A stretch of DNA of 64,000 nt from Patellaria atrata CBS 101060 (Eukaryota > Ascomycota > Dothideomycetes > Patellariales > Patellariaceae). The position numbers and the translations under genes were made by a program. Under the pieces are notes generated by a model that had not been told where the DNA came from, made no database searches, and worked only from the letters and a program-made list of their open reading frames with translations. This document shows positions 1-11,725 of the stretch, one piece after another. Every line of letters begins with the position of its first letter. The first letter of the stretch is position 1. The DNA lies in contig MU006090.1 of assembly GCA_010093705.1 (NCBI GenBank), positions 1,515,817-1,579,816 on the forward strand. The letters run 5' to 3'.

Positions 1-3000
1 ACCCAAAAATGCAGTGTATAGGATACCCGGCCCGCGAAGCAACCGCTAGCCCCTGTCACTGTCCATTACCTTTTCCGACTCGTACATAGCATAAGTTTGG
101 TGTTCTAATTGCCTCAGGCTCTTTGCAGATAAAGGCTTTCCACGAGTCCTACTAAGGTTCAATAGATCTGTGGCTTGTTCCAGAAGACTCAAGATTACGG
201 GACTAAGTCTTCTTGGTTATCAACAGGTTCTTCCTCAGACCCATCCCATCGTATCCCAATAATCGCTGATCCGGGCTATAGTACAAGTACCGTAGTCTTT
301 ACTCGTAGGAATTGGATAATGCTGTTGGCGTAGTGTGGCACAGGAAGCGCTGCTGTCACCGGCTAAAGGCAGTGGCATAAACATCACACAGCGCAAAAAG
401 TCAAACTGACAGCAGCGGAACCCGTTGCCTGCTGGTACTGTATGACATGTAGTGATGAAACGACCGCACAACCTGGCCCGTGGTACAGGAGCAGCGGAAC
501 GAGCAAGACAGGCGTGTGAATCCCTACAAAGCATATGCTGGTGTTGAGGATCAGTCTAGGGTTAGCTGATACCCAGGATACATTTTGACGAGCTGCGGAA
601 CCCGAAGTTCAGAACGTAGTACTACTAAGGTACTGTGAGCCTACCTTACAGGGCAGAGTCTAGAGCCAGAAAAAGGTAAGTCCCGAGATGTACTATACAC
701 GAGTCGACAATTTTCTCTGTCTACTTGGAGACAGGAATACAGGACAGGCACTTTGATGATAGTCTGTATAAATGCTCACCTTTCGGGGATCAGGGGCTTC
801 CCGGTCAAAGATGCATGGATGATAACCTTCTCTTCGTTCTAGAAAAGAACTGCACAACGCCAACCGATCGCTCAAATCACGGGCAGATCCTTGCTTGACG
901 CAATTGCTCGCTTCCCCATCTTAGCCTTACTTTAACCCAGAATGACACTAGCAGAAATGCAGAGAAGCGTCAGCTAACTCTCAGCTTCCTGCATCCCCTT
1001 GATCCCACTCGCTTTCTCTCCTCCTCTCAAAAAGATTATCCTCTCATCTGCTCGTGCTTATTAGATTCCTGCGTTACGCAAGGCACATATCCATTTACCA
1101 TTTACCCATTAGACAGTTGCCTAAGGCATGTCGGGTCCTGGCCGCTGGTCGATACCCAATCTATACAAGTACCGTACTTGTATATACAGCGATCAGAGAG
1201 TGCATGGGTTGGCAATCTAGTACTGTATCTTCGCTACCAAGCGAGCGAGATCATCGACAGCATCCTCCGAATTCCAGCTGACGATGCGACTCCTGATGAC
1301 CGTCACACAATGTTTGTCGTCGTCACGTTGTGCGGTTATAGTTGTCTGTCCGAACGGAGACTCCGGGAAATGCGCAGCGGAAACTAAAGACCGATTGTGT
1401 AATTGAGTTCCCCTAAGCTATTCTCCGCCCGTTGGCTCCCTTCAGAACGTTTTTGTGACCGGTTGTAGAAAGAGAGGTTCGATACCAACGGAATCCATCC
1501 GGCACGGCAGGGCCGTATAGAACTAAGGATACACTGGGGGACAAACTGACCCCCTGCAGTCCTCGATCACCAAGCTGGAGATACGAGCCGTAACCCTTGT
1601 TCGATACCGACGGCGGAGCGCCACAGTAATTCAATTGATCCTCTATCCGTTCGGCTCTTCTGATACTTGTCAAAATCGAACTCCAGCTGCGGCCTCAAAC
1701 TTATCGATGCTCAATTACAGCGAGCGCTAAGCTACATGTCCTCCATGGTGTCTCCAACATAGGCTGAACATTCACCAAATGGTGAGAGTATTGTGGCACC
1801 GCGCTGACTCACTCTACTAGGATAGAAATTGGTAACTTTGCTTTCCATGCACAGCAAATGACCCGGTAGTAAGCCTAATGAGCAAACATACATCCGGTGC
1901 GGCGCCCTCTGAAACATAAGAAAGAGATGCTCATGGTCTTGAATATTGCAGAAAGAACACATTTACTGGATTTTTGGGACAATGTCCTCTCTTTAAATCA
2001 TGATTTCCCCTTTTCAGCCCGTCGACGTGGTTCCCTGAGGCTGTGACGAAAGATGTGTAAGCGTAACCATCCTTTGCAGGGGACAGCAATCTCATCGGCG
2101 ATAGTATTCGTTCCCATCATCTCTTCCCCGTTATAGGTTTCCTCGTCAATTCTGTCAAAGTGGTTACGACTTCACCTATACAGCGGTCGGAAAAGTACAG
2201 GTCAACCTAACTGTACTATACGTACAACTTGGCCGTAGTTCTGCCAACAATAGAGGCTGGCCGATAGTGCGGCAATAGCAGTCTCCTCGCAGTTCTTGTG
2301 GAAGCGTACAGAGGCCGAAGATTCCGACCTTGAACGGGAGGTGACGATAGGAATGACGGCCTCACATAAGATCAGATACGAGACTTGAACCGAAGGATAG
2401 CTCATGCAAGGTGGATTGATAAGAACCAACACTTCCTACTTTGACTCCTACGTGTGCGCCTGTCACTCTAGCAGCGATTTGTGGTTCCTTATATCTGCAG
2501 CTATGCAATCATGAAGAACGAAAATGCTGCTGAAGAGAGGCCCAGGAGGTTCAAAAAACCAATACTATTCAATTCAGTATAGGTGTACTTACTCCCATAT
2601 CGCAATGCCTGTTCCGAATCTGAGCCCATGAAGCTTTACCTCCGAATCCGCCTACTATGGTCTGGTCCTCACACCTATCGACTCTGTGGACTAATGTTCA
2701 TTGTCGACTTAAGTCCCATAGTTTGTATCCAGACACCCCCCCCCCCTCCCTTCCCCTACATCCAACAAAGCGTCTTTTTATGAATTGGTCTTTTACTAAC
2801 GCTTTAATTCCTTCAGATCTCATCACAGATTCACTTTTTCCCCATCCGCACAGAAAGCTTAAAAGTCTTGTGATTAGCAGCCTTTGGACACCATTAGTCT
2901 CGACGTCGCCTTAGTGTAACGTCAACCAGGCACGACAATCCATAAGCGATTGCTGGATTCATATATACATGTCGAATTGAGAATCTAGGAAACAGTCTTC

Positions 3001-3050
3001 CATCATTGGAACGAGCCAAATCCCTCCCAGAAATTATCGTCCTTAATTTT

Positions 3051-3071
3051 CGCTCTTCGCTCTTCGCTCTT
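3051..3071. repeat. Short tandem repeat, 3 x CGCTCTT
   Basis: Three perfect head-to-tail copies of the heptamer CGCTCTT lie in a gene-free stretch. This is a simple microsatellite seen directly in the sequence; no function is implied. Confidence 0.85.
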
Positions 3072-5645
3072 CCGGAATACCTATATATTGGCCTCCTTGC
3101 AAATTGAACAAGCGCAGATCGCAAAAAAATACGGGTATATTTTCTCCTGTTCTTCCCACTGAACGAAAGGTCTTCTGCACACATTGAAGGGAAAGAAAGA
3201 TCTTTTCTGGTTGGGAGTTCACGTGGCGTCTAGACGATGAGTCAGCATTGAGTTCAGGAGAAGAAGGAAGTAGAAGTGTTACTATCGTACTATAAGGTGC
3301 CAGATCCGTGAGCAACGTTTCAAGTCATCACTTTTAAGGGTGTAGGTAGGGGTTCGGGCTCAACCTGGAGAGCAGTCCTGGTTGAGCCATAATTCAAAGT
3401 GGCTCATAGCAATTGAGATACTCTATCGCAGGTAGGTTATGGCTCTATATTTTGGTAGGTACGCAAAATACGGTTGTGAAGTTGAATTAAAGTTTTGTTC
3501 ATCATGTTTGAATTGGAGTCGAAGTGGGAAGAGACGTTCAACACTCTCCTTCCTCTGCCTTGATCCTTAGATGGCTCGTACCTTCCAAATATCCAATCCA
3601 AGGTATACACCACCTTAAGGTATTCGCTGCGCTCAACCTAGTCTCAATTGCAGAAACGACTGGAACTGTATCAAGTACTAAATGATATAGACTCCTTATG
3701 TACACAGAATCACTGGACTCTACACAACGAACTGACCGTACAAGATGCCGAGACTGTGCGAGGACGCGAGAGCGTATAAAAAGAAACTTGACGAGAGCTT
3801 GAAAGACAATCCAACTGATAAAATTCAAACGATCATACGACACGATGAGACCGTACAACGCGATGCGATCAAATGAAACACTACACCGGATAAAGCAACT
3901 GTACATGACAGACGCTCTATATGAGACAGCGCAACGGTACAAGGCTGGTGGATTTTACTTCTCTACGCCGCACGAATACCACGGGATGTTGGGAAACTTC
4001 TAACTCCACTGCGCCGCTGACAGTACAGTATCCTCGAACATACAAAATCCCTTCGGCCGTTTAGAAATCCTCTATTGTATCGCAACCGCTTCTTTCCACT
4101 TGGCCTTCCAACTGTACCAACTCCCTCCACTATATCAAACAATTGACACTTAACCAGTCGACTAACTGGTCAGACCAAGCGTACGTATGTCAAGTGTACA
4201 AGAACCGCGCATTTTCAAGCATGACCGACGACAAGATACATCACTACGTGCCCCAAAATTTGGACTCTGCTACGGTTACACACATTACACACCATACTCG
4301 CGTCTACTCATGCAGGCACTCCTTAAAGTTTGTATTTCCGTGCCATTCCCACGAAAAGAGTAAGGTAAAGGTGCCGTAAGAAGTGAACGATATTCGTTGC
4401 TAAACATAGCTTAGGCAAGTGTCCAATGGAGTACAATGGTACATTGGGTATTACAGATTGCCCTTAAATCAAGAAACGCATCCTTAGTCTTTAATAGTGT
4501 CTCTACCTTACTTTGGTCCGGGTTACTATTTAAAATGTATCATAATAGAAAAGGTAAGTGGAGCTAAATCTCGTTTTAATTTGATCCTTTTGAAAGATTA
4601 TCTATAAGGGGTCAACAGTGGGTTGGTGAGCACGATATATGTATCATTTTTTGGATAACTCATGCAAAGGTCGTCTTCGTATGTCTTCGATTAGACAAAA
4701 GCCTCCAGCAATGAAACAATCAAAAACGCATTTCCCTGATATCAAATTGAAATTATTACTACTTCCATGATATTTCCATCGCTTCTACAGTTCAAGAACG
4801 TTTCCCATATCCATCGTCCCTTACAAAACCGCACTCTTATATGAAGAAATCTCCATACCAGACAGACTAATTTGCATTGGTACGGGGAACCACTATCTGT
4901 GACTGGAATTTGATATGTGCCTGGAAGTAAACACATCTATCATCTCTCTCCAATCACTAGCCGACATACTAAAACCCGCTTAGCTTCCAAATCCTATAAA
5001 TGAGAACAGTGATCGCTGCAATTCTTAGCCTCCCGAGCCAGCAGACAGACCCGGTAGCTCACAATCTGTAAATCTCATCGACAATAAGCCGTTCTATTCT
5101 CGTCAACCTCTGTGCAACCCATTCTCTACAATTGATGGTGGTGAGTATGACAGTTTACGGGTGATAAGTAGACTTAGAATTTCACACTGTAGAGCTACGG
5201 TAAGAAAGGAAATGGTCTAGATGACCCGCTCCCTGGTTGAGAGAATTGTGGTAAGTACTCCTGCAAGTCCCACGTTCCTCAAGTGAAATACTTATACATC
5301 ATCAAAGACATGATTGGTTATGGATATGATCTGGATGATAGAAACCTTTCTGCAACTCCAAGTCCTTGTAAGTCTTGCAATTTCTCTGTTCTCAAGCAAG
5401 ACGCTTCTGCTCAACCACGTCACAAACACCCTGGTTCTAATAGTCAAGACGGTGACCATATCCCATATTGTAACTTGTACCATTTAGATGATGTTAAGTT
5501 ATCTAATTATCCCTGATATCAGAAACTTATATAGTTCTTTAGCTATATCTTCGTCATGCAATACCACAGATCTACTACAACCCAGAACCGACAAGACAAT
5601 ATCCCATAACAAAACACTACTCGCCAGAAGTAAAAGGCCCAAAGG

Positions 5646-5667
5646 CCCCCCCCCCCCCCCCCCCCCC
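5646..5667. repeat. Poly-C tract (22 C)
   Basis: An uninterrupted run of 22 C. Its exact length is likely to be unreliable in an assembly. It inflates antisense frames that read as polyglycine. Confidence 0.85.
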
Positions 5668-6302
5668 TTCCTTCCTAAAATCTGAAACCCCCTTTACCCG
5701 ACCCCATACCATGTTCTTCATAGTACCAGAATGCGCGACACAACCATCAAGTCCAAAATACGCACCAGCAACTCCAAACACTGAATATACACTCTTCGGA
5801 GAACACCGCGACCTTCGAGTCCGGGAACCCACACAGAAGGGAATAGGCGCATACCGTGTCCTCACATGATTGGCCGCGTCCCGTACACCAATTCAGTGAA
5901 AGACGTACACGGTACCTTACCTTCCCTCGCATCGTAGCTCGTGCTCTGCCCAATTTCCCACGCAGGACGACTGCTAGGTTCAGGGAATACTGCTTATGCA
6001 ACACGGTGTGGTGAGATCGAAGATGGCTGGGAATGATATCCTACCGTTGCAGTTTTAGGAGATGGGTTGGTCGTCGCGGTGTCGAGAAGTCCAGCGCGTA
6101 TCTTATGCGATCGAGACGTGGAGAAGATACGATGGTGGCATAGTCTTGTTGGCGAGAGTAGTAGCTTGGAATTTTTTTTCTTTGGTAGTAATTAATTGAT
6201 TTTCTGTTGGTCGTCGTTGAAGCCTCGGTCAAGTTGCTAGATATTACAACACCTGTATAATAGCTGTATTTTTGAGATTCTTTATTTTTTTTCTTGGGGT
6301 TA

Positions 6303-6319
6303 GGGGGGGGGGGGGGGGG
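6303..6319. repeat. Poly-G tract (17 G)
   Basis: An uninterrupted run of 17 G about 250 bp beyond the stop codon of the D-2-hydroxyacid dehydrogenase gene. It is a simple repeat and its length is probably unstable. Confidence 0.85.
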
Positions 6320-6569
6320 TGTAGTATCTGTGGAAGGTACATAGCTAAGGGTAGTATAACTGCATTTTAGTTATCTATAGTAAAGGTTTCTACTATACCG
6401 TCTTGACCTCTAGTTCCCTATATCCTATCTACAACCCCATCCATCTATATTCCTTCGCCCAATCACGGACCATTAAATTTAGCCACGCCATCCGATCAAT
6501 CCCTTAGATATCGACGATCCCAATCCCTCTATCACCATAACCACCAAACAGCCCCTTTCCACCCCTCAC

Positions 6570-8094
6570 TCACATATCCTTCTGCTCCGGGACGACGTTA
6601 TTCAACTTCCCCTTCTCTAGCACCGCCCTCACGTTGCCGATATTCCACATCTCCATCGCCATCTGGGTCTCGACGGTCCAGGTCCCCATGTGCGGCACGA
6701 GCAGCACGTTCGGGTTCGCCACCAAGCCAGGATGCACCTCCGGCTCGTTCTCATACACATCCAAGCCACAGGAAAAGACGTGCCCGGAGTCTAGCGCGGC
6801 GACGAGCGCGGCTTCATCGATCACGGCGCCGCGCGCTGTGTTGACGATCACAACGCCCCTTTTCATCTTCTCGAATTCGTGCGTCGAGATGATGTGCCGT
6901 GTGTTTTTCTAAAATTGAATAATTAGCTAGACCGTAGAGTGCAGTGGGGAAAAGGGGGATGGGAATCGGGGACCTTGAGAGGGGAAAGAGAGGAAGGGGA
7001 CTTACGTTCAAAGGGAGATTTAGACTAATGACGTCGCTCTGTTGCAGTAATTCTTCGAAACTCACATACTCCGCTCCACCGGCAAGTTCCTCGCTTAATT
7101 TACTCCTATTGTGATAGATCGTCTTCATTCCGAACGCGTCCATCTTCTTCTTCAGATTTCTCCCGATACCGCCCATACCCAGTATACCGAGGGTCTTGCC
7201 CTCCGGGTCGTGTCCTAAAGGGGGTGGAGGATGGCCTCGCCATTTGCCCTCCCGGAGCGCGAGCATGGAGGTATTGAAACCCCGGAGAGCACCGAGGATC
7301 AGGAAGACGTTAACGTCGGCTGTGGCGTCATCGACCGCAGTGGGAACGTTGGAAACGAGGATGTTCCGGGAGGTACAGGCGTGGACATCTACTTGGTCAT
7401 ATCCGGCGCCTGGAGAGGGTTTGTGAGTTTAAGAGCTCGATTGAAGGGTTGCTGAAGCATAAATTTGGTAGAGGAAGGAAACATTCAGGGGAAAAGAAAT
7501 AGAGATTGGTTTTTAAAAGGTTGGAGCATAGCTTTATAACGGAGAGAGCGCAAGAAGTCTTTGTATTGGACTAGGAACAGAACAGAAAGTACAAATGATG
7601 TCGATGACTAGCACAACACTACTGGAGGTCCATAGGGAATGAGAATAGTTGCAGCATCCCTCAAGGTACTCGCTAACTCGTACTCACCATTATGACAAAC
7701 AAACTTGACGCTCTCCGGGAGCTCTTTGAGCAATTCCTCATCAAACAGCCCAGATATTGACACGCTCCCAAATGTGCGGTATATGATAGACACCCCATCA
7801 AATGCACCACTCTTGCATTCTTCCAGGAACTCATCCCTGCTGCGTGATTTTGGTTCTACCAGCTCCGCTAGCTCGCCGAGAGAATTCCAGGCGTCATGAG
7901 CACTGCAATTGAGCGCAAAATAAGCAATTGGCTTAAAACAATTCAAAGCAGACTGGTACTTAGAGATTGTCCTAACTCTAAAGTCGGAGTTGCCTTTACA
8001 TTGAAACAAGTAATGTTTTGAAAATGCACGGGGCGAATAATAGGAGGACGTACTGATCTATATCGCCTAGCCTCAATACCTTCGGTTTCGTCAT
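6570..8094 (-). CDS. D-isomer-specific 2-hydroxyacid dehydrogenase (glyoxylate reductase-like)
   Basis: NAD(P)-dependent dehydrogenase of the D-2-hydroxyacid family, which reduces 2-keto acids such as glyoxylate or hydroxypyruvate. Four exons give 332 aa: 8094-8054, 7902-7688, 7409-7006, 6908-6570. All junctions are GT-AG and the phases agree. The nucleotide-binding loop reads GILGMGGIGRNL. The catalytic Arg lies in NTARGAV, the Glu in YENEPE and the His in VPHMGT, so the active site appears intact. The start was chosen because MTKPKVLRLGDI joins in phase to HAHDAWNSLGELAEL, giving the usual N-terminus and family length. The second intron, 278 nt, is long for this locus. The substrate cannot be told from sequence. 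The family assignment is secure; the precise first exon is an inference. Confidence 0.88.
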
Positions 8095-9309
8095 TTTCCC
8101 GTCGTCTTTTATGATAGCAAAGAAACAAGTCACTCTATGAGAGAAAATGAAAATGGCAGAAATTATCTCCTAAGGTATGTGTAGAGGAGATGGATTTTAT
8201 ATGTCTAGTTGGCATGGAAAAGTTGATAAGTAAGTTCTAGCGGTCTCGGCGAGAGAAGACCCCGGTAGGTATTGCAGCGAAAGTCCAACCCCTCTGCAAT
8301 TGCCCCTTGGCCTACCTAAGGATATTTTCTCGGAACCGCCACTCTGGTCACCTTGCTTAGGATGTGTGGGGGATGTAGAATTGCAGAATTGCTCGCTAAC
8401 GGTGAAACGGGATGCTGGGTTTATCTGTTTGCTAGTGCCATAAAAGCCCTGTTTTGCTGTATTCTGGACCAGTGAAGAAAGACGAGAACAAAACGGCGGG
8501 CAGGCGGGCGATCATTGATGTTCAGCAGTGGTGGGGAAAGATTGCCGCTATATACCAGTCTGAAGCTGTTTGCTATCACTACCCACATCTTTGACTCTTA
8601 TCTTGACTGTTATTCACCGCCAATGGTAGAGCAAAAAAAAGCGTAAGGAAAGAAAGAGATGCGGACGGACTGCAGTGTTCCTGGCTAATGAACACGTCGT
8701 TAGAAATCCCAGGGAGCTTGCTTGCTGCATGATAGAAGTATCACCTAGCCAGGTAGAGCTCAAGCTTGAACAATGATGTGTCCGGTCGGTGTTTGATTAG
8801 ATACCGGCTGACAGCGATGCCCGGTTGGCTATGACTATCTATCTGCCTTTTGAACGTTCAATAGGATACTTTGCCTTCTCCGCAAGACTTCTCCAAACCA
8901 ACATTCGGACATTTGCGGCGTTGAACTAAAGTCGGTAACGAGAATTGCCTGAATGGGAAGCATGATCCTAAAGTGAGTACAAGTCGGACGTGTATATGCA
9001 AGTCTGCAAAGAAGATCATTTAAGGATAAGTAGCTGCCGACTTCCACGACCGAGGAGCATAAATAGAGCCTACTAAGAATATTAATGGAAAACCCCGCGT
9101 TTTGATTTGTGGGATAGTGTACAAACCGTTGTCAATAGGACGGGTCTAATTGGAAGACGGTGCGAAGCCGAAGCGTGCATTCTAGAGTTTATCCAGGTAT
9201 CACGTAAAAGTGCAATGAGGAAATGATCCCCAAATATTGCAAAAGTTCCCACAGGTAATTCTGCACCTCACCCCTGCGCACCTTTTGTTGAGCCACAAGA
9301 AGCATGCAT
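8095..9309. other. Intergenic region between dehydrogenase gene and CLF1
   Basis: About 1.2 kb with no supportable gene. It holds the promoter of the dehydrogenase gene (reading left) and the 3' flank of CLF1. Small open frames here match nothing I recognise. Confidence 0.6.
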
Positions 9310-11435
9310 TTATACAGACCCGTTCTGCTCCTGTTGCTGTTCTTGCTTCCATTGTTGAGCCATGCGGAGCAGATTGGCCATCTTTGCTGCGCTTTCGTCG
9401 TCGGCCGGGAACACATAGTCCAGGTATTCCTCGAACGAGTCGTCGTCCAATTTTCTCCGCTTCTTGACTTTGCGAGGCATCTGTTTCTCGACCTTTTCGA
9501 TATCGTCCGGGGTACCATGAGTGGTTTCAAAAGACTTCCAGGCATTGAGAAGAGCAACTCTCTACAAAGTATTTATGAGCAAATAAAAGTATAATGAGAA
9601 TCGGGAAACTTACCTCTTCCTTGAGCTCTTTCTCTTTCATGCTCTTATAACCGCGCTGGAAAATCTTCCTCGCTCGTTCAATCGCTTCTTCACCGATGGG
9701 ACTCTCCTCGTCTTCAGTACCTGGATCTGGTACATTGATCTCAAAATGCGCATAACTAATCCAGACCTTGACATGATCGGTCTTCTGCAATAATCTCTCA
9801 TACAGCTTACGTGCACGTTCATACTGTCCTTCTTCTTCCTCAAAGTCAATATATCCTTTCCACAACAATTCGGGCATATCTAATACCGGCTGAGAGACAG
9901 CTAGCTCGAAGATTGCTCTTGCCCGGGGTATGTCGTCTAAACCGCGCTCAAGCTCAGAAAACTTTAACCAAGCTGCACAGTTGGCTGCATTGAACTCGAG
10001 CCATTTCTCGAATATCTTTCGACATCTCCCGAATTCGAAAAGTCGTAATTCTAGCTGGATGTATTTGTGGAACAAGGAATCCTTCGGGCATTCGCCTATC
10101 GCGCGTCCGAGCGTCTTCCTCGCACTGGTCACATCCCTTTGTCTTATGTCGAAATTGGCCTTAAGTACCCAGATCTTAGAGAATGTGAAGCGCTTATGCG
10201 GAATGAGTCGTATGCACTCCAGATATATTTGCCTTGCTCTTTCACTATCATTATTCTCCAGTTCCTCATACAAAGCATAAAATATCCAAAGGTAGATATA
10301 TCGTCTCCAGTGCCGCTTTTCCTGACTAGGTGGTACTTGAGAAATCGCTTTCTCATAAACATCTCTCACTCGGTCTATATCACCGGATGCTTCCTCTAAA
10401 CGTGCATAATCGATCCACGCATCGTAATTCTTCGGATTCTCCTTGACTAGTTGCTCGTAGTGTACTCTTCGCTTGGAAAGAATAACGTCTTCAACTCCAT
10501 CCTTATCTCCGAACTGTTTCTCAAAGGTAGTGTACGACTTATGAAGTCGAGCAGACTTGCTACGAGGTAGAGCATTTAAAGCGTACTTATAGATTACCCG
10601 TGCTCTTTCCAGTTCTTTGAGTTTGGTCTCAAATCGAGCATATTCGATGAATATTTTTTCGTCCATGAAGTCTTGACCCAGTTCTTCAATAGCGTTGCCG
10701 TATACCTCCCGTACGAGATCGCTTGTACCATTCTCCTCCTCGAATCGCGCCCATTTTATCCAGTTCTTCGGGTCGGGATGAACTAAGGTCAGTTGGCGGA
10801 ATATAGTTCTTGCTCTATCGAACTCATTATAACGTTTTTCCAATCCAATAGCGGCATAGAATGCTGCCTCCTCAGGTTGCCATTGAAGCCATCGATCAAA
10901 GAACTGCCGTGCACCAGGGACATTTCCTAAGGTCTCTTCCATCCATACTGCTTTGTACCATAGTTTAGATACTCGCGGTAGCGTCGTTATAGCCCTGTTG
11001 ATAATGTTTCTCGCGAAGTTTATGTTTTTATGCTTTAGTTCTCCTTCAAAGTACCTAATCCAGAGGCCCACATGAGTGGAGTCAACGTCCAGAGCACGCT
11101 CGAGGACGCTTCTGAAACGGCGGAACTCCTTCTGCTCTAATTCCCAGGTGGCATATCTCAGCCAGTTATTCATATTAATCCTATTTCGTCGGACATAGTC
11201 TTCGAACTCCTTCCGCTTCCTCGCCTGGAATTCATGGAGCTCTTCAACATCTGCGAATCTTTGGGTAGGAGCTTGAAGTCCAGGATCCTGCCGATCAACA
11301 GCTTCACGCAGTAACTGTTCGGCGGATATCTATTCCTTGTTAGTATTGTGTTATATTGTGACGACAAACTATACATACTTGAATCGGGGCAGCAGCCTTG
11401 TTCTTGACACGCGGCGGTCCTCGCGATGTCTCCAT
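9310..11435 (-). CDS. CLF1: Pre-mRNA-splicing factor Clf1/Syf3 (crooked-neck, HAT-repeat protein)
   Basis: Scaffold of the Prp19-associated (NTC) complex that supports spliceosome assembly and activation in the nucleus. Three exons give 674 aa: 11435-11379, 11329-9614, 9561-9310, with introns of 49 and 52 nt; the first intron has an ACTAAC branch site. The protein is almost wholly HAT (half-TPR) repeats, seen as recurring W-x-x-Y/F-A-x-x-E units such as [25 protein letters not shown] and [13 protein letters not shown]. The C-terminus is a charged tail with [11 protein letters not shown] followed by a glutamine-rich end. The length matches fungal Clf1. The start [19 protein letters not shown] is supported by the splice into [11 protein letters not shown]. 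It is transcribed divergently from PRP31, another splicing gene, across 290 bp. Confidence 0.95.
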
Positions 11436-11725
11436 TTTGACGATTTTTTATTGCAGTCAGAATAAGCAGAGAATTCGCACAAGACTGAGATGTTTCTGTC
11501 GAGATAGGGACTTCTAGGGATCACTGAGACGTACCTTCTATGTTAAAGCTCCAGAGCTGTTGTAGTAAATTTACAGAGTCCGAATATTTACCGAATATCT
11601 ACCAGCCATTTCTCAACCTAGACTGAGCGCGACTTAGAACTACCCATCTGTGACAACTTTTATAATCCTTACACAGACTTCGCCTTCATTTTGCAACCGA
11701 ATACCGTTCCCCCGGATTTCTCGAA
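11436..11725. promoter_or_regulatory. Bidirectional promoter region CLF1/PRP31
   Basis: 290 bp separate the start codons of two divergently transcribed splicing-factor genes, so the segment must hold both 5' UTRs and both promoters. No clear TATA box or named operator could be picked out by eye. Confidence 0.6.

Larger units (their letters stand above)
1..6569. other. Gene-poor region
   Basis: No recognisable gene was found on either strand. The open frames are short (at most about 134 codons), overlap on both strands and match no family I know. The region holds simple-sequence features: runs of C at about 2736-2746 (11 C) and 5646-5667 (22 C), a run of G at 6303-6319 (17 G), a triple CGCTCTT repeat at 3051-3071, and a 9-bp inverted repeat at 3357-3365/3380-3388. 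I saw no terminal repeats or coding remains of a transposon. Confidence 0.6.

Noticed and set aside
1470-1500. GGTTCGATACC resembling a tRNA B box
   Set aside because: No A box at the right distance and no acceptor-stem pairing could be found, so no tRNA is called.
1732-1962. Minus-strand frame starting CSFCNIQDHEHLF that hints at a zinc-knuckle or retroelement end
   Set aside because: Only one short stretch, no neighbouring reverse transcriptase, integrase or repeat; too weak to name an element.
3538-3942. 134-codon minus-strand open frame
   Set aside because: Composition is irregular, with no family motif, no splice partner and no conservation clue; likely chance.
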